Positions 8,029 through 17,934 are shown, counted from the first letter of the stretch. The stretch: 57,415 nt of DNA from Parvularcula maris (GCF_024505085.1 NZ_JANIBC010000012.1:1-57415), one strand, 5' to 3'. Notes: a model not told the origin generated them from the sequence alone. Numbers and translations are program-made.

Positions 8029-10557
8029 CGACATCTCCTCCAGAAGCTCGCGCTCCAGCTCCTCCAGGATCGCCTCGTTGGCCTGACCGGCGATGGTCTC
8101 GCGGCCTGCCTCCATCATCACCGGCACCGCCATGGGGGAGACGCGGGCGAGGCGGCGGTGGACGAGGTTGCCGCTGACCCGGCTGAGGAGGCTGGAGAGG
8201 CGGCCGATGTCGAGGAACCCCGCCGCCGCGTCGTTCCAGGCTGCCTTCATGAGGATGTGGTCCGGCTGGTGCTCGCGCAGCACGTCGTAGATGAGGCCTG
8301 CGGAGAAGCTGACCTGCCGCCCCGACTTCTCCTGGCCCGGATGGTTGCGCTCGATCATCCCGGCGATCATCGCGCAGTAGCGGAAGGTGCGCTTCATGAG
8401 CTGCGCATCGGCGAGCCAGAGGTCGAGGTCCTCACCGAGGAGGTCCTCCTCGAAGAGCTGGTCCATGTCGAGACCGCGGGGGTCCTTCCGCATCCAGACG
8501 GAGAGCGCGTACTCGGTAGGGCAGAAGCCCAAGGGCTGCATGCCCCAGCGCTCAAGGCGGCGCGTGATCAGCGTGCCGAGGGACTGGTGCGCAATACGCC
8601 CGTCGAACGGGTAGCAGACGAGGTAGAACTTGCCGCCGCGGGCGAAGGTCTCGATCAGGAGTTCGTCGGGTTTGGGCAGGTAGGACTTCTTCTCCTGCCA
8701 TCCTAGCCACTCCTGCACCGGGCCGGGCATGCCGCGCCAGGTTTTGGGATCGGCCACCATCTCGCGCACCGAAGAGGCAAGGAAGCTGGAGAGGGGAAAC
8801 TTCGATCCCTGCCAGGAGGGTATCTTGACATCGTCCGATGACGAACGGCTAACGAAGACGTCCATGTCCTTGGTGCCTTCCAGGCGAAGCACCTCGCCTG
8901 CGAAGAGGAAAGTGTCGCCGGGGGTGAGGTGGCTGAGGAACCACTCCTCGATGGTGCCGAGCTTGCGCCCTCCCCTCGGCACGCCGGGTCTGCCGTCCGA
9001 ACGAGTCATCCTCCCCAGGCGGACATTGTACGATGGCATGTCGACGATGGTGCCTGCGTTGAGGCGGTAGAGCTGCGCGGTGCGGGCGTCCTTGATGCGC
9101 ATCTTCCCGTCAGGCTGGCGCACGATCCGCTTGAAGCGGTCATAGGCGCGCATGGCGTAGCCGCCGGTCGCAACGAAATCCAAAGCCTCATCAAAGGTTT
9201 CGCGGGGAAGCTCGCGGTAGGGGGCGGCGGAGATGATCTCTTCATAGAGACGGTCGGGGAAGAACGGCTCCGCGCACGCCATGCCCCAGATGTGCTGGCA
9301 GAGGACGTCGAGGGCACCCTCCTTATACGGCTCACCGTCCATCAGGCCGGCATCGACGGCGCGCTTGGCGGCGACGCATTCGAGCACCTCGAAGCGGTTG
9401 GCGGGAACGAGGACGGCTTCGGAAGGCTCGTCCATGCGGTGGTTCGAGCGGCCGATCCTCTGCACCAACCGCGCCGCGCCCTTAGGAGCGCCGAGGCAGA
9501 TGCAGAGGTCCACCGCGCCCCAGTCGATGCCCATGTCCAGGGTCGCGGTGCAGACCACCGCCTTGAGGTCGCCGGTGGACATCGCGGCCTCCACACGCTC
9601 TCGCTGCTCCCTTTCCAGGCTGCCGTGGTGGAGGCCGATGGGAAGCGCGTCCTCGTTCATGCGCCACAGCTCCTGGAAGCAGACCTCGGCCTGGGAGCGG
9701 GTGTTGGTGAAGATGAGCGTCGTCGTGTGCTGACGGATCAGCTCGTAGATCGCCTCGAAGCTGTGCCTCGCCGAGTGGCCTGACCAGGGGATGTTGTCGT
9801 CCGGCGTCAGCACACGGACGGCAGGCTTGACGTTCGACTTGCCGATGACGAGCTTCGCCAGCGCCTCGTCAGTGCCGTCCTGCGCTACGAGGTAGCGCTG
9901 CAGGGGCTCGGGGTCGTCTACCGTAGCCGACAGGCCGACGGTGCGGAGCGCCGGGGCCAGGGTCCACAGCCTCGCAAGGTCGAGGGAGAGAAGATCGCCG
10001 CGCTTGGACTTTCTCAGCGCGTGAAGCTCGTCCAGCACCACGCAGCGCAGTCCCGCGAAGAGGTCCGAAGCCGACGGATGCGCCAGCAGCAGGGAAAGCT
10101 GCTCCGGCGTCGTCAGGAGGATATCGGGGGGCGCCGTTCGCTGCCGTTGGCGCACGGAGGATTTGGTGTCCCCCGTCCGGCTCTCGACCACCACGGGCAG
10201 GTCCATCTCGGCAATGGGTGCGGAGAGATTGCGCTCGATGTCCACGGCGAGCGCCTTGAGGGGAGAGATATAGAGGGTGTGCAGCGAGCGCTCGTTCTTC
10301 GGTGCTGCGGAGAGTTCCACCAGGCTCGGCAGGAACCCGGCAAGGGTCTTGCCTCCGCCGGTGGGCGCGATGAGGAGGACGCTCTCACCCGCCAGCGAGC
10401 GATCGAGCACGGCAAGCTGATGCTCGCGCGGCTCCCAGCCCTTGGCCTCGAACCAGCGGGTGAAGCGCTCGGGCAGCGGCGCCGGTAGCTGTGATGGGTC
10501 TTGGTCGAACACCCGCTCTATATGGTGCGCGGAAACCAAACGGGGACTCTGAAGCAT
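8023..10557 (-). CDS. Ligase-associated DEXH-box helicase (Lhr-like)
   Basis: An 844-residue SF2 helicase. Walker A is LLIAPTGGGKT, motif II is LDELH, and motif VI is QRIGRSNHR after ATLDMGIDWG. A winged-helix and Lhr-specific C-terminal region follows (LGTIEEWFLSHLTPGDTFLFAGEV). It matches the helicase that in many proteobacteria is encoded with an ATP-dependent DNA ligase and an exonuclease for DNA repair. Those partners are not next to it here. The ATG at 10557 overlaps the start of the divergent VOC gene by two bases. A GTG at 10512 is an alternative that would free the overlap and keep the conserved start LPERFTRWF. Confidence 0.88.
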   Translation of the reverse strand: MLQSPRLVSAHHIERVFDQDPSQLPAPLPERFTRWFEAKGWEPREHQLAVLDRSLAGESVLLIAPTGGGKTLAGFLPSLVELSAAPKNERSLHTLYISPLKALAVDIERNLSAPIAEMDLPVVVESRTGDTKSSVRQRQRTAPPDILLTTPEQLSLLLAHPSASDLFAGLRCVVLDELHALRKSKRGDLLSLDLARLWTLAPALRTVGLSATVDDPEPLQRYLVAQDGTDEALAKLVIGKSNVKPAVRVLTPDDNIPWSGHSARHSFEAIYELIRQHTTTLIFTNTRSQAEVCFQELWRMNEDALPIGLHHGSLEREQRERVEAAMSTGDLKAVVCTATLDMGIDWGAVDLCICLGAPKGAARLVQRIGRSNHRMDEPSEAVLVPANRFEVLECVAAKRAVDAGLMDGEPYKEGALDVLCQHIWGMACAEPFFPDRLYEEIISAAPYRELPRETFDEALDFVATGGYAMRAYDRFKRIVRQPDGKMRIKDARTAQLYRLNAGTIVDMPSYNVRLGRMTRSDGRPGVPRGGRKLGTIEEWFLSHLTPGDTFLFAGEVLRLEGTKDMDVFVSRSSSDDVKIPSWQGSKFPLSSFLASSVREMVADPKTWRGMPGPVQEWLGWQEKKSYLPKPDELLIETFARGGKFYLVCYPFDGRIAHQSLGTLITRRLERWGMQPLGFCPTEYALSVWMRKDPRGLDMDQLFEEDLLGEDLDLWLADAQLMKRTFRYCAMIAGMIERNHPGQEKSGRQVSFSAGLIYDVLREHQPDHILMKAAWNDAAAGFLDIGRLSSLLSRVSGNLVHRRLARVSPMAVPVMMEAGRETIAGQANEAILEELERELLEEMSL

Positions 10558-10960
10558 GACCGGTAAACCGCAAGGCGCCCAGTGGGCGAGCAACTATATC
10601 GTCTGCGCCGACCTCGAGGCCTGCGCGAAGACCTATGAGGAGGCGTTCGGGTTCGAGCTGCGTTCCTCGGAGAAGGACGGCGAGGGGAAGCTCGCCCACA
10701 CCGAGTGGGGGCACAAGGACGCCGTCATCTTCATGGCCGGGACGGAACAGCGCGGCGAGAAAGCGCCCTCCAGTTTGGGGATCGAGCGGATGCCGGTCAC
10801 ATTCTACATCTATGTCGAGGATTTGGACGCTCAATTCGAGAAGGTGCGCGGCGCGGGTGTCAAGGTAGACGGCGAGCCCCAGGACATGCCCTGGGGCGAC
10901 CGGGCCTTCACCGCCACCTGCCCTAGCGGCTACGCCTGGATGTTCGCGGAGAAGGCGTAG
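10556..10960 (+). CDS. VOC (glyoxalase/bleomycin-resistance) family protein
   Basis: A 134-residue single-domain protein with the vicinal-oxygen-chelate pattern: two beta-alpha-beta-beta-beta halves, NYIVCADLEACAKTYEEAFG at residues 13-32 and VTFYIYVEDLDAQFEKVRGAG in the second half, ending with FTATCPSGYAWMFAEK. It looks PhnB-like. Family roles include metal-dependent isomerases, dioxygenases and drug binding; none can be chosen. It is divergent from the helicase with an almost complete overlap of the two start codons, so its promoter must lie inside the helicase 5' end. Confidence 0.83.
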   Translation: MTGKPQGAQWASNYIVCADLEACAKTYEEAFGFELRSSEKDGEGKLAHTEWGHKDAVIFMAGTEQRGEKAPSSLGIERMPVTFYIYVEDLDAQFEKVRGAGVKVDGEPQDMPWGDRAFTATCPSGYAWMFAEKA

Positions 10961-11047
10961 AAGGTCCGGTTCCGGACCGGAGCGTCGAGGGGATGGGTTG
11001 GAGGGGTTCGGCGAGACGCCGGTTGGGAACGCGCATGGCTTTGCTTT

Positions 11048-11193
11048 GGCATTTGTACCCTTTGCAAATGCAGGTAGCCCCCTCCGCCCTCCGGGCACCT
11101 CCCCCACTCGCGTAGGGGAGGAACACAGAACCAACGCCTGCTCTCTTCTTCGCTCCCCCTCCCCGAGGGGGAGCTGCCGGCAGGCTGAGGGGG
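11048..11193. repeat. Intergenic palindromic repeat, copy 2
   Basis: Same element as at 17-132, with a 5' extension: a hairpin GCATTTG facing CAAATGC at 11049-11071 stands before the CCCCCTCCGCCCT block. It ends GAGCTGCCGGCAGGCTGAGG. Copy 3 at 52321 has the same extension. It fills most of the gap 10961-11249, in which I see no gene. Confidence 0.8.
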
Positions 11194-11249
11194 AGGAAGC
11201 AGCAGCGCTTAGGCCTCCATCATTGCCAACGACACAAATGCCCTTCCGC

Positions 11250-12281
11250 CTAGCGTGGCTTGAGCGCCATGCGGGCCAGGAAGGGGCCTGAGGTGATGTA
11301 GATCATGTCCTCGTCCTCGGTCAGGGCGACATTGGCCGCTGCCGTTCCCGTTCGGACCAGGGCGAGGCGCTTGCCCTCGGGGCTGAGAAGATGGATTCCG
11401 CCCGGCCCCGCCAGAAACAGATGGCCGTCCCTCGTCACGGCGAGCCCGTCGGGCAGGCCGGGCTCGCCCGCCCTCACCATCTCGGTCAGGTCGAGAAGGA
11501 GGCGCCTTCCTGATGGTCTCCCGTCAGTACCAAGATCGTAGGCGTAGAGATGGGCAGCGTCAGGATCGGACTGGGACACGTAGAGGACCCGTTCGTCGGG
11601 GGAGAGCGCCACGCCGTTGGGTCGGGTGAGACCTGCCTCGATACGCTCCACGCTGTCATCGGTGCGCAGAAGATAGACGCCGTTTGCTTCCATCTCTTTC
11701 AACGGCGAAGCGTCGCCGCCCTTGAGGCCGTAAGGCGGGTCGGTGAAGTAGACCCGGCCGTTCTTTGCGCGAACGAGGTCGTTGGGGCTGGAGAACCGCC
11801 TACCCTCGAAAGTCTGCGCTAGGAACGTTTTCTTCATCGTGGTCAGATCGAGCCGCGCTATGGCCCGGTTGCCGTGGTCGCCCATGAGGACCGCATCCTG
11901 CCCATCGGCCACCAGGCCGTTGGCCCCCGGCTCCCGGAACGCCTTGGGGACGGGGCCGGCCAGTCCTGAAGGTTTTAGAACGATCCGCAGGCCTTCTTCT
12001 TCGGACCAGCCGTAGAGCGTGTTGCCCGGTACGTCCGTGAACAGGACTTCGCCTCGCTCGGGCATGTGGACAGGACCCTCCGACCAGCCGAAGAGGTCGT
12101 CCGTGAGCTTCTCGACGACCGCCCCATCGGGAATGATCGCGTCCGCCGCGGGGTCCAGGCGCTCGATGGAGCCTACCGACCGGAACTGCCGCTCCGCGGT
12201 CAGCGGTTCAGCCTTCAAGGCGTCTTGGGCTGCGCACCCCGATATAGCGACCATGAGCAGCAAGATAGCTATCGTTCTCAC
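11250..12281 (-). CDS. SMP-30/gluconolactonase-like lactonase, lipoprotein
   Basis: A 343-residue beta-propeller of the SMP-30/gluconolactonase/LRE family. The signal peptide ends in a lipobox (MVAISGC), so it is probably a periplasm-facing lipoprotein. Family signatures are SEGPVHMPERGEVLFTDVPGN (metal-binding Glu), NDLVRAKNGRVYFTDPPYG and RPNGVALSPDERVLYVS (metal Asn and Asp). Relatives hydrolyse sugar lactones such as glucono- or xylonolactone. A GTG start follows AGAGGA with good spacing. It is the last gene of the leftward manD operon, 55 bases after the esterase, so a lactone made from xylan sugars is a reasonable substrate, but this is inference. Confidence 0.82.
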   Translation of the reverse strand: MRTIAILLLMVAISGCAAQDALKAEPLTAERQFRSVGSIERLDPAADAIIPDGAVVEKLTDDLFGWSEGPVHMPERGEVLFTDVPGNTLYGWSEEEGLRIVLKPSGLAGPVPKAFREPGANGLVADGQDAVLMGDHGNRAIARLDLTTMKKTFLAQTFEGRRFSSPNDLVRAKNGRVYFTDPPYGLKGGDASPLKEMEANGVYLLRTDDSVERIEAGLTRPNGVALSPDERVLYVSQSDPDAAHLYAYDLGTDGRPSGRRLLLDLTEMVRAGEPGLPDGLAVTRDGHLFLAGPGGIHLLSPEGKRLALVRTGTAAANVALTEDEDMIYITSGPFLARMALKPR

Positions 12282-12336
12282 ACCGTTTCCTCTGTGTACG
12301 CTTCAGTTATTTCGCAACTGTCAGGAGGGCTAGCCG

Positions 12337-14262
12337 CTACCGCTGCTTCGCTATATCGACCTGAAACGGCGATACGGGAATGCCGTCGGCCCGGTAGAGG
12401 TTGCATAGGGGGGCGTCGGACCAGCAGTACCGGACCTTAGAGGCGCTTTGCCTGTTCCCGGCCTTCAGGATCAGTGTGCTTCCTTCAAGCTTTCCATCCG
12501 CCCACCGGCAGCGCCCCCCCTCGTTGCAGAGCTCCAGCGCCATGGGCGATGGGCCGCTCTTCACCTCGTAGCTGCCCGCCGGAAGGTGCACGACGACATC
12601 GTCGCGCGTCCGCGTAGCAGGGGTGGTCGGTCCGTGCCCGTCGCCGCCGCTACTGCCTGTACGCATCGCCTCGAAGGCCGCCGACACCCTGTCCGCCACG
12701 ACCACCTTGTTCGGCGGATGGATGTCGGTCGCGTCTCCTGCGTCGATCGTCACGGCCAGCGCGGTGTTCTCGTCTGCCAAAGCCGCCTTGCGCTGCGCCT
12801 CGCGGACCGCTGCCCAGCCGGACTCGGATGGCTCGCTCAGGGTTTGCCCGAAACCGGGAAGCTGCACGATGACCGTCTGCAGGTCGGGGCCGAACCGTGC
12901 CTTCCATGACGACACCAGTGCGCTCATCAGGCCCTGATAGGTCTCCGGATGATCCGTGTTCGACTCGCCCTGATACCAGATCGCCTTCGAAGCCTTCAGC
13001 GTTCCCAGCGGCGCCACCATCGCGTTGTGGATGGTGGAGAAGCCGGTGACAGAGCTCCATGGCGGCTGCGGTACGGCGGAAGGCGCGGCAGGGACGATCT
13101 CGTAGGACCAGCCGTCGGCGATAGGGACAGCCTCACCCCCGGCGAGTTCGATGGTCATGTCCTTACTCGGACCGAGGAGCCCGCCCTGGCCGTAGCCGTT
13201 CAGCACGTTGACCGTGACGACGTTCTCCCCCTCGGTCAGGAGACCGTCCGGCAGCTCGTAGCGGCGCTGGTCGCTCCAACTGAAGGTCGAGCCCAGGAAC
13301 ATGCCGTTCACCCAGGTCGCATCGATGTCGTCGACGAGACCGATGCCGATGGTTTCGGCCTCCTCGGCCTCGGCCTTCGAGAGGACCACGGTCTTGGTGA
13401 ACCAGACGTGGCCGAGGTGACGGTCGGCGTCGGGATCACCGTAAGTCTTCCAGTCCCGCATCTCCCCTTCCGGAACGGCCCTCTCGGCGAAGTCGCCATC
13501 CGCCCAGGGACGGGCGCCGTTCTCTTCCCAGGCGGCCTCCCACTGCGCGCCGAAGGCCCGCTGCGCCGCCGCCTCGTTGTCGCGGTAGGTTTCGATGAGG
13601 CCGATCTCGGTCTCGTAGCCGCCCAGTTCCGCGAGCAAATCGCGCGGCACCCAGGCTTCGATCTGGGACCCGCCCCACGCCGCCTGGACGAGACCCAGGG
13701 GCACGCCGTCCGCCATCACCCTTTCCGCCGTGTACCAGCATACCGCCGAGAACGCTTCGACCGCTTCCGGCGATGCTCGCTGCCATCTGGTTCCGGTGGG
13801 CAGCTCCGCCTGCTCGGCAGCGTGGTGGCGCAGGGGGACGTTCAGAAGACGGATGTCGGCGCTGGTGGAGAGCTCGGCGTCAGGCCTACCGGTGGAGCGT
13901 GAGACCGGCCAGGCCATGTTCGACTGGCCCGAGCAGAACATCACATCGCCCACCGCTACGTCTTCGAGGCGCAGCTCTTCGCCGCCTGCCTCGATCGTCA
14001 GGCCGTCTCCGGCCCGCGCCGTGAGGGGGGGAAGCTCCACCGTCCAGCGGCCAGCGTCGACGGCAGCTTCGTAGACGTTGCCCCCGAAGCGCAGCCGGGC
14101 CGAAGCGCTGTCCGTCCTTCCGCTGAGTACGACGGACTGCCCCCGCTGGATCACCGCACCGTCCATCCACGGGTGGTCGATGGTCAGTTCCGCCGATGCC
14201 CCGCCGCCCGTCAAGGCGACGATCGCAAGGCAGGAAAGCGCCGTTTTGAGGTTGCTCTTCAT
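12337..14262 (-). CDS. Sialate O-acetylesterase-family (SASA) esterase, probable acetyl-xylan deacetylase
   Basis: A 641-residue exported protein: signal peptide (MKSNLKTALSCLAIVALTGG), an Ig-like N-terminal region, and a split SGNH-type catalytic domain. Block I is FCSGQSNMAW with the nucleophile Ser. Another family block is IWYQGESNTDHP. A galactose-binding-like insert of about 120 residues (WVNGMFLGSTFSW) lies inside the catalytic domain, as is usual in this family. Named for sialate esterases, the family also removes acetyl groups from plant polysaccharides. Given its place between kdgK and the lactonase in a xylan locus, acetyl-xylan or acetyl-xylooligomers are the likely target. Only 3 bases separate it from kdgK. 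Confidence 0.84.
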   Translation of the reverse strand: MKSNLKTALSCLAIVALTGGGASAELTIDHPWMDGAVIQRGQSVVLSGRTDSASARLRFGGNVYEAAVDAGRWTVELPPLTARAGDGLTIEAGGEELRLEDVAVGDVMFCSGQSNMAWPVSRSTGRPDAELSTSADIRLLNVPLRHHAAEQAELPTGTRWQRASPEAVEAFSAVCWYTAERVMADGVPLGLVQAAWGGSQIEAWVPRDLLAELGGYETEIGLIETYRDNEAAAQRAFGAQWEAAWEENGARPWADGDFAERAVPEGEMRDWKTYGDPDADRHLGHVWFTKTVVLSKAEAEEAETIGIGLVDDIDATWVNGMFLGSTFSWSDQRRYELPDGLLTEGENVVTVNVLNGYGQGGLLGPSKDMTIELAGGEAVPIADGWSYEIVPAAPSAVPQPPWSSVTGFSTIHNAMVAPLGTLKASKAIWYQGESNTDHPETYQGLMSALVSSWKARFGPDLQTVIVQLPGFGQTLSEPSESGWAAVREAQRKAALADENTALAVTIDAGDATDIHPPNKVVVADRVSAAFEAMRTGSSGGDGHGPTTPATRTRDDVVVHLPAGSYEVKSGPSPMALELCNEGGRCRWADGKLEGSTLILKAGNRQSASKVRYCWSDAPLCNLYRADGIPVSPFQVDIAKQR

Positions 14263-14265
14263 AGG

Positions 14266-15177
14266 TCAGTCTCGCTTTTCGATAGGCGGGATCGCGCCTT
14301 CGCATCTGAGTGCCGCTGCCGCCGCGCGGTGGCCGTCCGAGACGGCTTCCGCCGGCTGCTTTCCTTCGAGGACGCCTGTGATATAGCCTGCGTTGAAGGC
14401 ATCGCCCGCGCCGGAGGTGTCGACGGGGTCGATGGTCTCCTCAGGGGGCACCCTATCGCCATCGCTCAACAGCGCGGGGCTCGCGCCGCATTTGACCACC
14501 ACGAAGCCCGCGCCGAGTTCGGACCAGCGCTTCGCGGTATCCGCAGGGGACTGATCACCGAACAGAAGGGCTTCATCGTCGAAGGTGGGAAGCACGGTAT
14601 GCGCGTGTGGTGCAGCTAGCGTAAAGGCCTTGATCGCTTCGTCAGGGGACGACCAGAGCGACGGCCGGTAGTTCGGATCGAACACCACCATGCCGCCTCG
14701 CGTGCCCACCTCCCGTATGAGCCAGAGGACCTTGCTGCGTTCGGCTTCCGTGAAGAGGGCGAGGGTGATGCCTGTCAGGTAGAGGACCGAAGCCTCGGTT
14801 GCGAGCGCCAGGCAATCTTCGATACCAGGCATACGGAAGAGTTGCCGCGCGGCGCTGTCCGACCGCCAGTAGGTGAACGAACGCTCGCGGTTCTCGTCCA
14901 GACTGATCGCGTAGAGGCCGGGTTTCGAACCCTCCGCACGCAGCACAAGGCCCGAAGAGATCCGCTCCTCCTCCATCCGCCGGGCGATCACTTCCGAGAA
15001 GTGATCCGTACCGAGCGCCGTCAGATAGCTGACCGGAAGGCGCCGCCGCGCGAGACCGACGGCGGTGTTGAAGCTGTCCCCCGCGACACCGAGCCGCGCT
15101 TGGCTCTCGGACAGGGACGACAGCTCGATCATCGCCTCCCCGAAGCAGACGACCGGCCTCGCCGGTGACGGTCTCAC
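14266..15177 (-). CDS. kdgK: 2-keto-3-deoxygluconate kinase (PfkB family)
   Basis: A 303-residue PfkB-fold sugar kinase. It has the N-terminal signature [12 protein letters not shown], the substrate-region [16 protein letters not shown], and the catalytic motif [14 protein letters not shown] near the C-terminus with its base Asp. KDG kinase phosphorylates 2-keto-3-deoxygluconate to KDPG, the step after mannonate dehydratase in glucuronate breakdown. I chose a GTG at 15177 because it overlaps the manD stop in GTGA; a TTG at 15186 is possible. Immediate coupling to manD supports the substrate. The aldolase Eda is not in this window. Confidence 0.9.
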   Translation of the reverse strand: MRPSPARPVVCFGEAMIELSSLSESQARLGVAGDSFNTAVGLARRRLPVSYLTALGTDHFSEVIARRMEEERISSGLVLRAEGSKPGLYAISLDENRERSFTYWRSDSAARQLFRMPGIEDCLALATEASVLYLTGITLALFTEAERSKVLWLIREVGTRGGMVVFDPNYRPSLWSSPDEAIKAFTLAAPHAHTVLPTFDDEALLFGDQSPADTAKRWSELGAGFVVVKCGASPALLSDGDRVPPEETIDPVDTSGAGDAFNAGYITGVLEGKQPAEAVSDGHRAAAAALRCEGAIPPIEKRD

Positions 15178-16406
15178 CAGTTCCAAAGCGTGCCGTCCGT
15201 GAGCCTCGCAACGGGTAGCTGCTTGGGATCGTAGGGGTACTTCGCCGCCAGCTTCTCGTCTAAGGACACGCCGTGGCCGGGGCTCTCACCGCAGAAGAGC
15301 GCGCCCTCTTCGAAGCGGTAGTCGTGGGGGAAGACGGCGTCCGTCTCCTCCGTGTGGCGCATATACTCCTGAATGCCGAAATTCGGCACCCAGGTGTCGA
15401 AGTGGAGCGCTGTGCCCATGCAGACGGGCGACAGATCGGTGGCGCCGTGGCTGCCCGTCCTCACCTGATAGAGGGAGGCGAGATCGGCGATCCGCCTGAG
15501 ATGGGTGACGCCGCCCGCATGGACCACCGTGGTCCTGATATAGTCGATGAGCTGGTTCTGGATCAGCTCGCGGCAGTCGTGGATGGTGTTGAAGACCTCG
15601 CCCACGGCCAGGGGCGTGGTGGTGTGCTGACGGATGAGGCGGAAGGCCTCCTGATTCTCCGCAGGCGTCGGGTCCTCCATCCAGAAGAGGCTGTAGGGTT
15701 CGAGCGCCTTGCCGAGCCGCGCCGCCTCCTGGGGGGTCAGGCGGTGGTGGACGTCGTGGAGGAGGTGGATGTCCGGCCCCGCCGCCTCGCGGGCACGCTC
15801 GAACAGCTTTGGCGCGAACGCCAGGTAGCGGGCCGTATCCCAGACCTGCTCCTCCGGCAGGGCATCGCTCGCGGGCTCGTAGAACAGGCTGTCCTTTGAG
15901 ACGCCGTAGGCGGTCTGAAGTCCGGGCACCCCCGATTGAAGCCTGATGGCCCGGTAGCCCATCTCGCGGTAGCGCTGCATCTCCTCGATGGTGTGCTCGA
16001 GGTCGCGCCCGTTGGCGTGGCCATAGACCAGCACCCGGTCGCGGCTTCGCCCACCGAGAAGCTGGTAGAGCGGCATGTTCGCCATCTTGGCCTTGATGTC
16101 CCAAAGGGCAGTGTCCACACCGGCGATCGCCGACATGGTGACAGGCCCCCTGCGCCAGTAGGCACCGCGGTAGAGATACTGCCAGATGTCCTCGATCATG
16201 CCTGCGTCGCACCCGATGAGGGCTGGGCAGACATGGTCCTGAAGATAGCTCGCGACCGCCAGCTCGCGCCCGTTCAAGGTGGCGTCACCGATCCCCGTGA
16301 CCCCGCCCGCCGTCTCGATGACGAGGGTGACGAAGTTGCGTCCGGGCGAGCAGGCCACCACCCGTGCACCGGTGATCCTGCGCTCCTTGGCGGTCCCCTC
16401 CTCCAT
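15174..16406 (-). CDS. manD: D-mannonate dehydratase (ManD, enolase superfamily)
   Basis: A 410-residue enolase-superfamily enzyme of the mannonate dehydratase group. Metal ligands are visible in [16 protein letters not shown] and VGEVFN. A catalytic His is in [10 protein letters not shown], and the family ending GTLWNW is exact. It dehydrates D-mannonate to 2-keto-3-deoxygluconate. It is not the UxuA type. The ATG at 16406 ([10 protein letters not shown]) follows a GGAGAG site; an earlier codon at 16427 would run to the edge of the operator. First gene of the leftward operon manD-kdgK-esterase-lactonase. Confidence 0.92.
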   Translation of the reverse strand: MEEGTAKERRITGARVVACSPGRNFVTLVIETAGGVTGIGDATLNGRELAVASYLQDHVCPALIGCDAGMIEDIWQYLYRGAYWRRGPVTMSAIAGVDTALWDIKAKMANMPLYQLLGGRSRDRVLVYGHANGRDLEHTIEEMQRYREMGYRAIRLQSGVPGLQTAYGVSKDSLFYEPASDALPEEQVWDTARYLAFAPKLFERAREAAGPDIHLLHDVHHRLTPQEAARLGKALEPYSLFWMEDPTPAENQEAFRLIRQHTTTPLAVGEVFNTIHDCRELIQNQLIDYIRTTVVHAGGVTHLRRIADLASLYQVRTGSHGATDLSPVCMGTALHFDTWVPNFGIQEYMRHTEETDAVFPHDYRFEEGALFCGESPGHGVSLDEKLAAKYPYDPKQLPVARLTDGTLWNW

Positions 16407-16420
16407 GCGGCGTGCTCTCC

Positions 16421-16449
16421 TTGACAAAGCATGTTAGCGCTCACTTACT
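16421..16449 (+). promoter_or_regulatory. Candidate promoter of the uxaC operon
   Basis: A perfect -35 TTGACA at 16421-16426 is followed after 17 bases by a weak -10, CTTACT. The operator at 16432 fills the spacer, a position where a repressor would block RNA polymerase. It lies 70 bases upstream of the uxaC start. Confidence 0.5.
16432..16445. promoter_or_regulatory. LacI-type operator 1 (manD / uxaC)
   Basis: TGTTAGCGCTCACT, two mismatches to the consensus TGTTAGCGCTAACA built from the eight copies in this window. It lies between the divergent manD (start 16406) and uxaC (start 16519) and can serve both. The sequence is identical to the site at 45570. Confidence 0.75.
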
Positions 16450-16518
16450 GGCGAGGTTCGCCGCCCGAAGACAGGCCGTCAAGAGAGCACCTGCAGCGCG
16501 GACAGGAGGAGTGACCCT

Positions 16519-17931
16519 TTGAAGCTGACCCTTCACCCCGACCGGCTGTTCCCGGCCGAGGAGCGGACGCGCCGCATCGCGCGCGGGCTCCATGAAGGGG
16601 TGCGGGACCTGCCGATCGTCTCGCCGCACGGGCACACGGACCCGGCCTGGTTCGCGCTGAACGAGCCCTTCCCCGATCCGGCGCGGCTGCTGATCACCCC
16701 CGACCACTATGTGCTGCGGATGCTCTACAGCCAGGGCGTGAGGCTCGAGGATATGGGCATCCCGCCCCTAGACGGTGGTCCGCATGAGGAGGACGGGGGG
16801 GCCATCTTTCGTCTGTTTGCGAAGCACTACCACCTCTTTCGCGGCACGCCGTCGCGCATGTGGCTCGACTGGGTGCTGGGCGAGGTCTTCGGCTGCGAGG
16901 AGGTGCTGGAGGAGGCCAACGCCGACGGGGTCTACGCGCTGGTGGACGACGCGCTGCGCCGGCCCGCCTTCCTGCCGCGGAGCCTCTATGAGCGCTTCGG
17001 CATCGAGGTGCTGGCCACGACGGAAGGGGCGCTCGACGAGCTCGTCCATCACCGCGCGCTTGGGGAGAGCGGCTGGAAGGGGCGGGTCATCACCACTTAC
17101 CGCCCCGACGATGTGATCGACCCGGACAATTCGTGCTTCGCGGCAAACCTCCGCCGCTTCGGCGAGCTGACAGGGCAGGACACGCTGAGCTGGCAGGGAT
17201 ATCTCGAAGCGCACAGGGTCAGGCGTGCTTACTTCCGCGAGGTCGGAAGCGCGACCGCCACCGATCACGGGCACCCCACCACGCGGACGGCGAACCTGCC
17301 CGAGGCGGACGCTGAGGCGCTGTTCGGCCGCGTCTCGAAGGGCGGGTCGTCGAAGGCGGACGCCGAGCTCTTCCGTGCCCAGATGCTGACCGAGATGGCG
17401 CGGATGAGCCTTGCGGACGGCATGACCATGCAGATCCATCCGGGCGTCGCGCGAAGCCACAACCCGGCGGTCGCCTCCCGCTTCGGCCCCGACAAGGGCG
17501 GCGACATCCCTTTGCAGACGGATTATGTCTCGGCACTGGCGCCGCTTCTGGCCGAAGTCGGGAACGAGCCTGATCTCAACATCATCCTCTTCACCCTCGA
17601 CGAGGACACCTATGCCCGCGAGCTGGCGCCCCTGGCCGGGCACTACCCCGCCCTCCTCCTCGGGCCGCCCTGGTGGTTCCACGACAGCCCCGAAGGCATG
17701 CGAAGGTTCCGTGAGCGGACGACAGAGACCGCCGGTTTCTACAACACCGCCGGGTTCAACGACGATACGAGGGCATTCCTCTCCATCCCCGCCCGGCACG
17801 ACGTGGCGAGGCGGATGGACTGCGGCTGGCTGGCGCAGCTCGTCGCCGAGCACCGGCTGGGGGAGGCAGAGGCCCATGACGTGGCGCGAGACCTCGCCTA
17901 CGGTCTCGCCAAAGCCGCCTACAGGCTCTGA
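16519..17931 (+). CDS. uxaC: Glucuronate isomerase
   Basis: A 470-residue amidohydrolase-superfamily enzyme, the usual UxaC length. It begins LTLHPDRLFPAE and has the metal motif SPHGHTDPAWF near residue 36, LYERFGIEVLATTEGALDEL, and the C-terminal SIPARHDVARRMDCGWLA. UxaC converts D-glucuronate to D-fructuronate (and galacturonate to tagaturonate) in the cytoplasm. The start codon is TTG, chosen because AGGAGG stands upstream at normal spacing and no ATG fits. First gene of uxaC-dctPQM-uxuB-Gfo, with overlaps or tiny gaps throughout. Glucuronate is what GH115 releases from xylan side chains. Confidence 0.94.
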   Translation: MKLTLHPDRLFPAEERTRRIARGLHEGVRDLPIVSPHGHTDPAWFALNEPFPDPARLLITPDHYVLRMLYSQGVRLEDMGIPPLDGGPHEEDGGAIFRLFAKHYHLFRGTPSRMWLDWVLGEVFGCEEVLEEANADGVYALVDDALRRPAFLPRSLYERFGIEVLATTEGALDELVHHRALGESGWKGRVITTYRPDDVIDPDNSCFAANLRRFGELTGQDTLSWQGYLEAHRVRRAYFREVGSATATDHGHPTTRTANLPEADAEALFGRVSKGGSSKADAELFRAQMLTEMARMSLADGMTMQIHPGVARSHNPAVASRFGPDKGGDIPLQTDYVSALAPLLAEVGNEPDLNIILFTLDEDTYARELAPLAGHYPALLLGPPWWFHDSPEGMRRFRERTTETAGFYNTAGFNDDTRAFLSIPARHDVARRMDCGWLAQLVAEHRLGEAEAHDVARDLAYGLAKAAYRL

Positions 17932-17934
17932 GCG

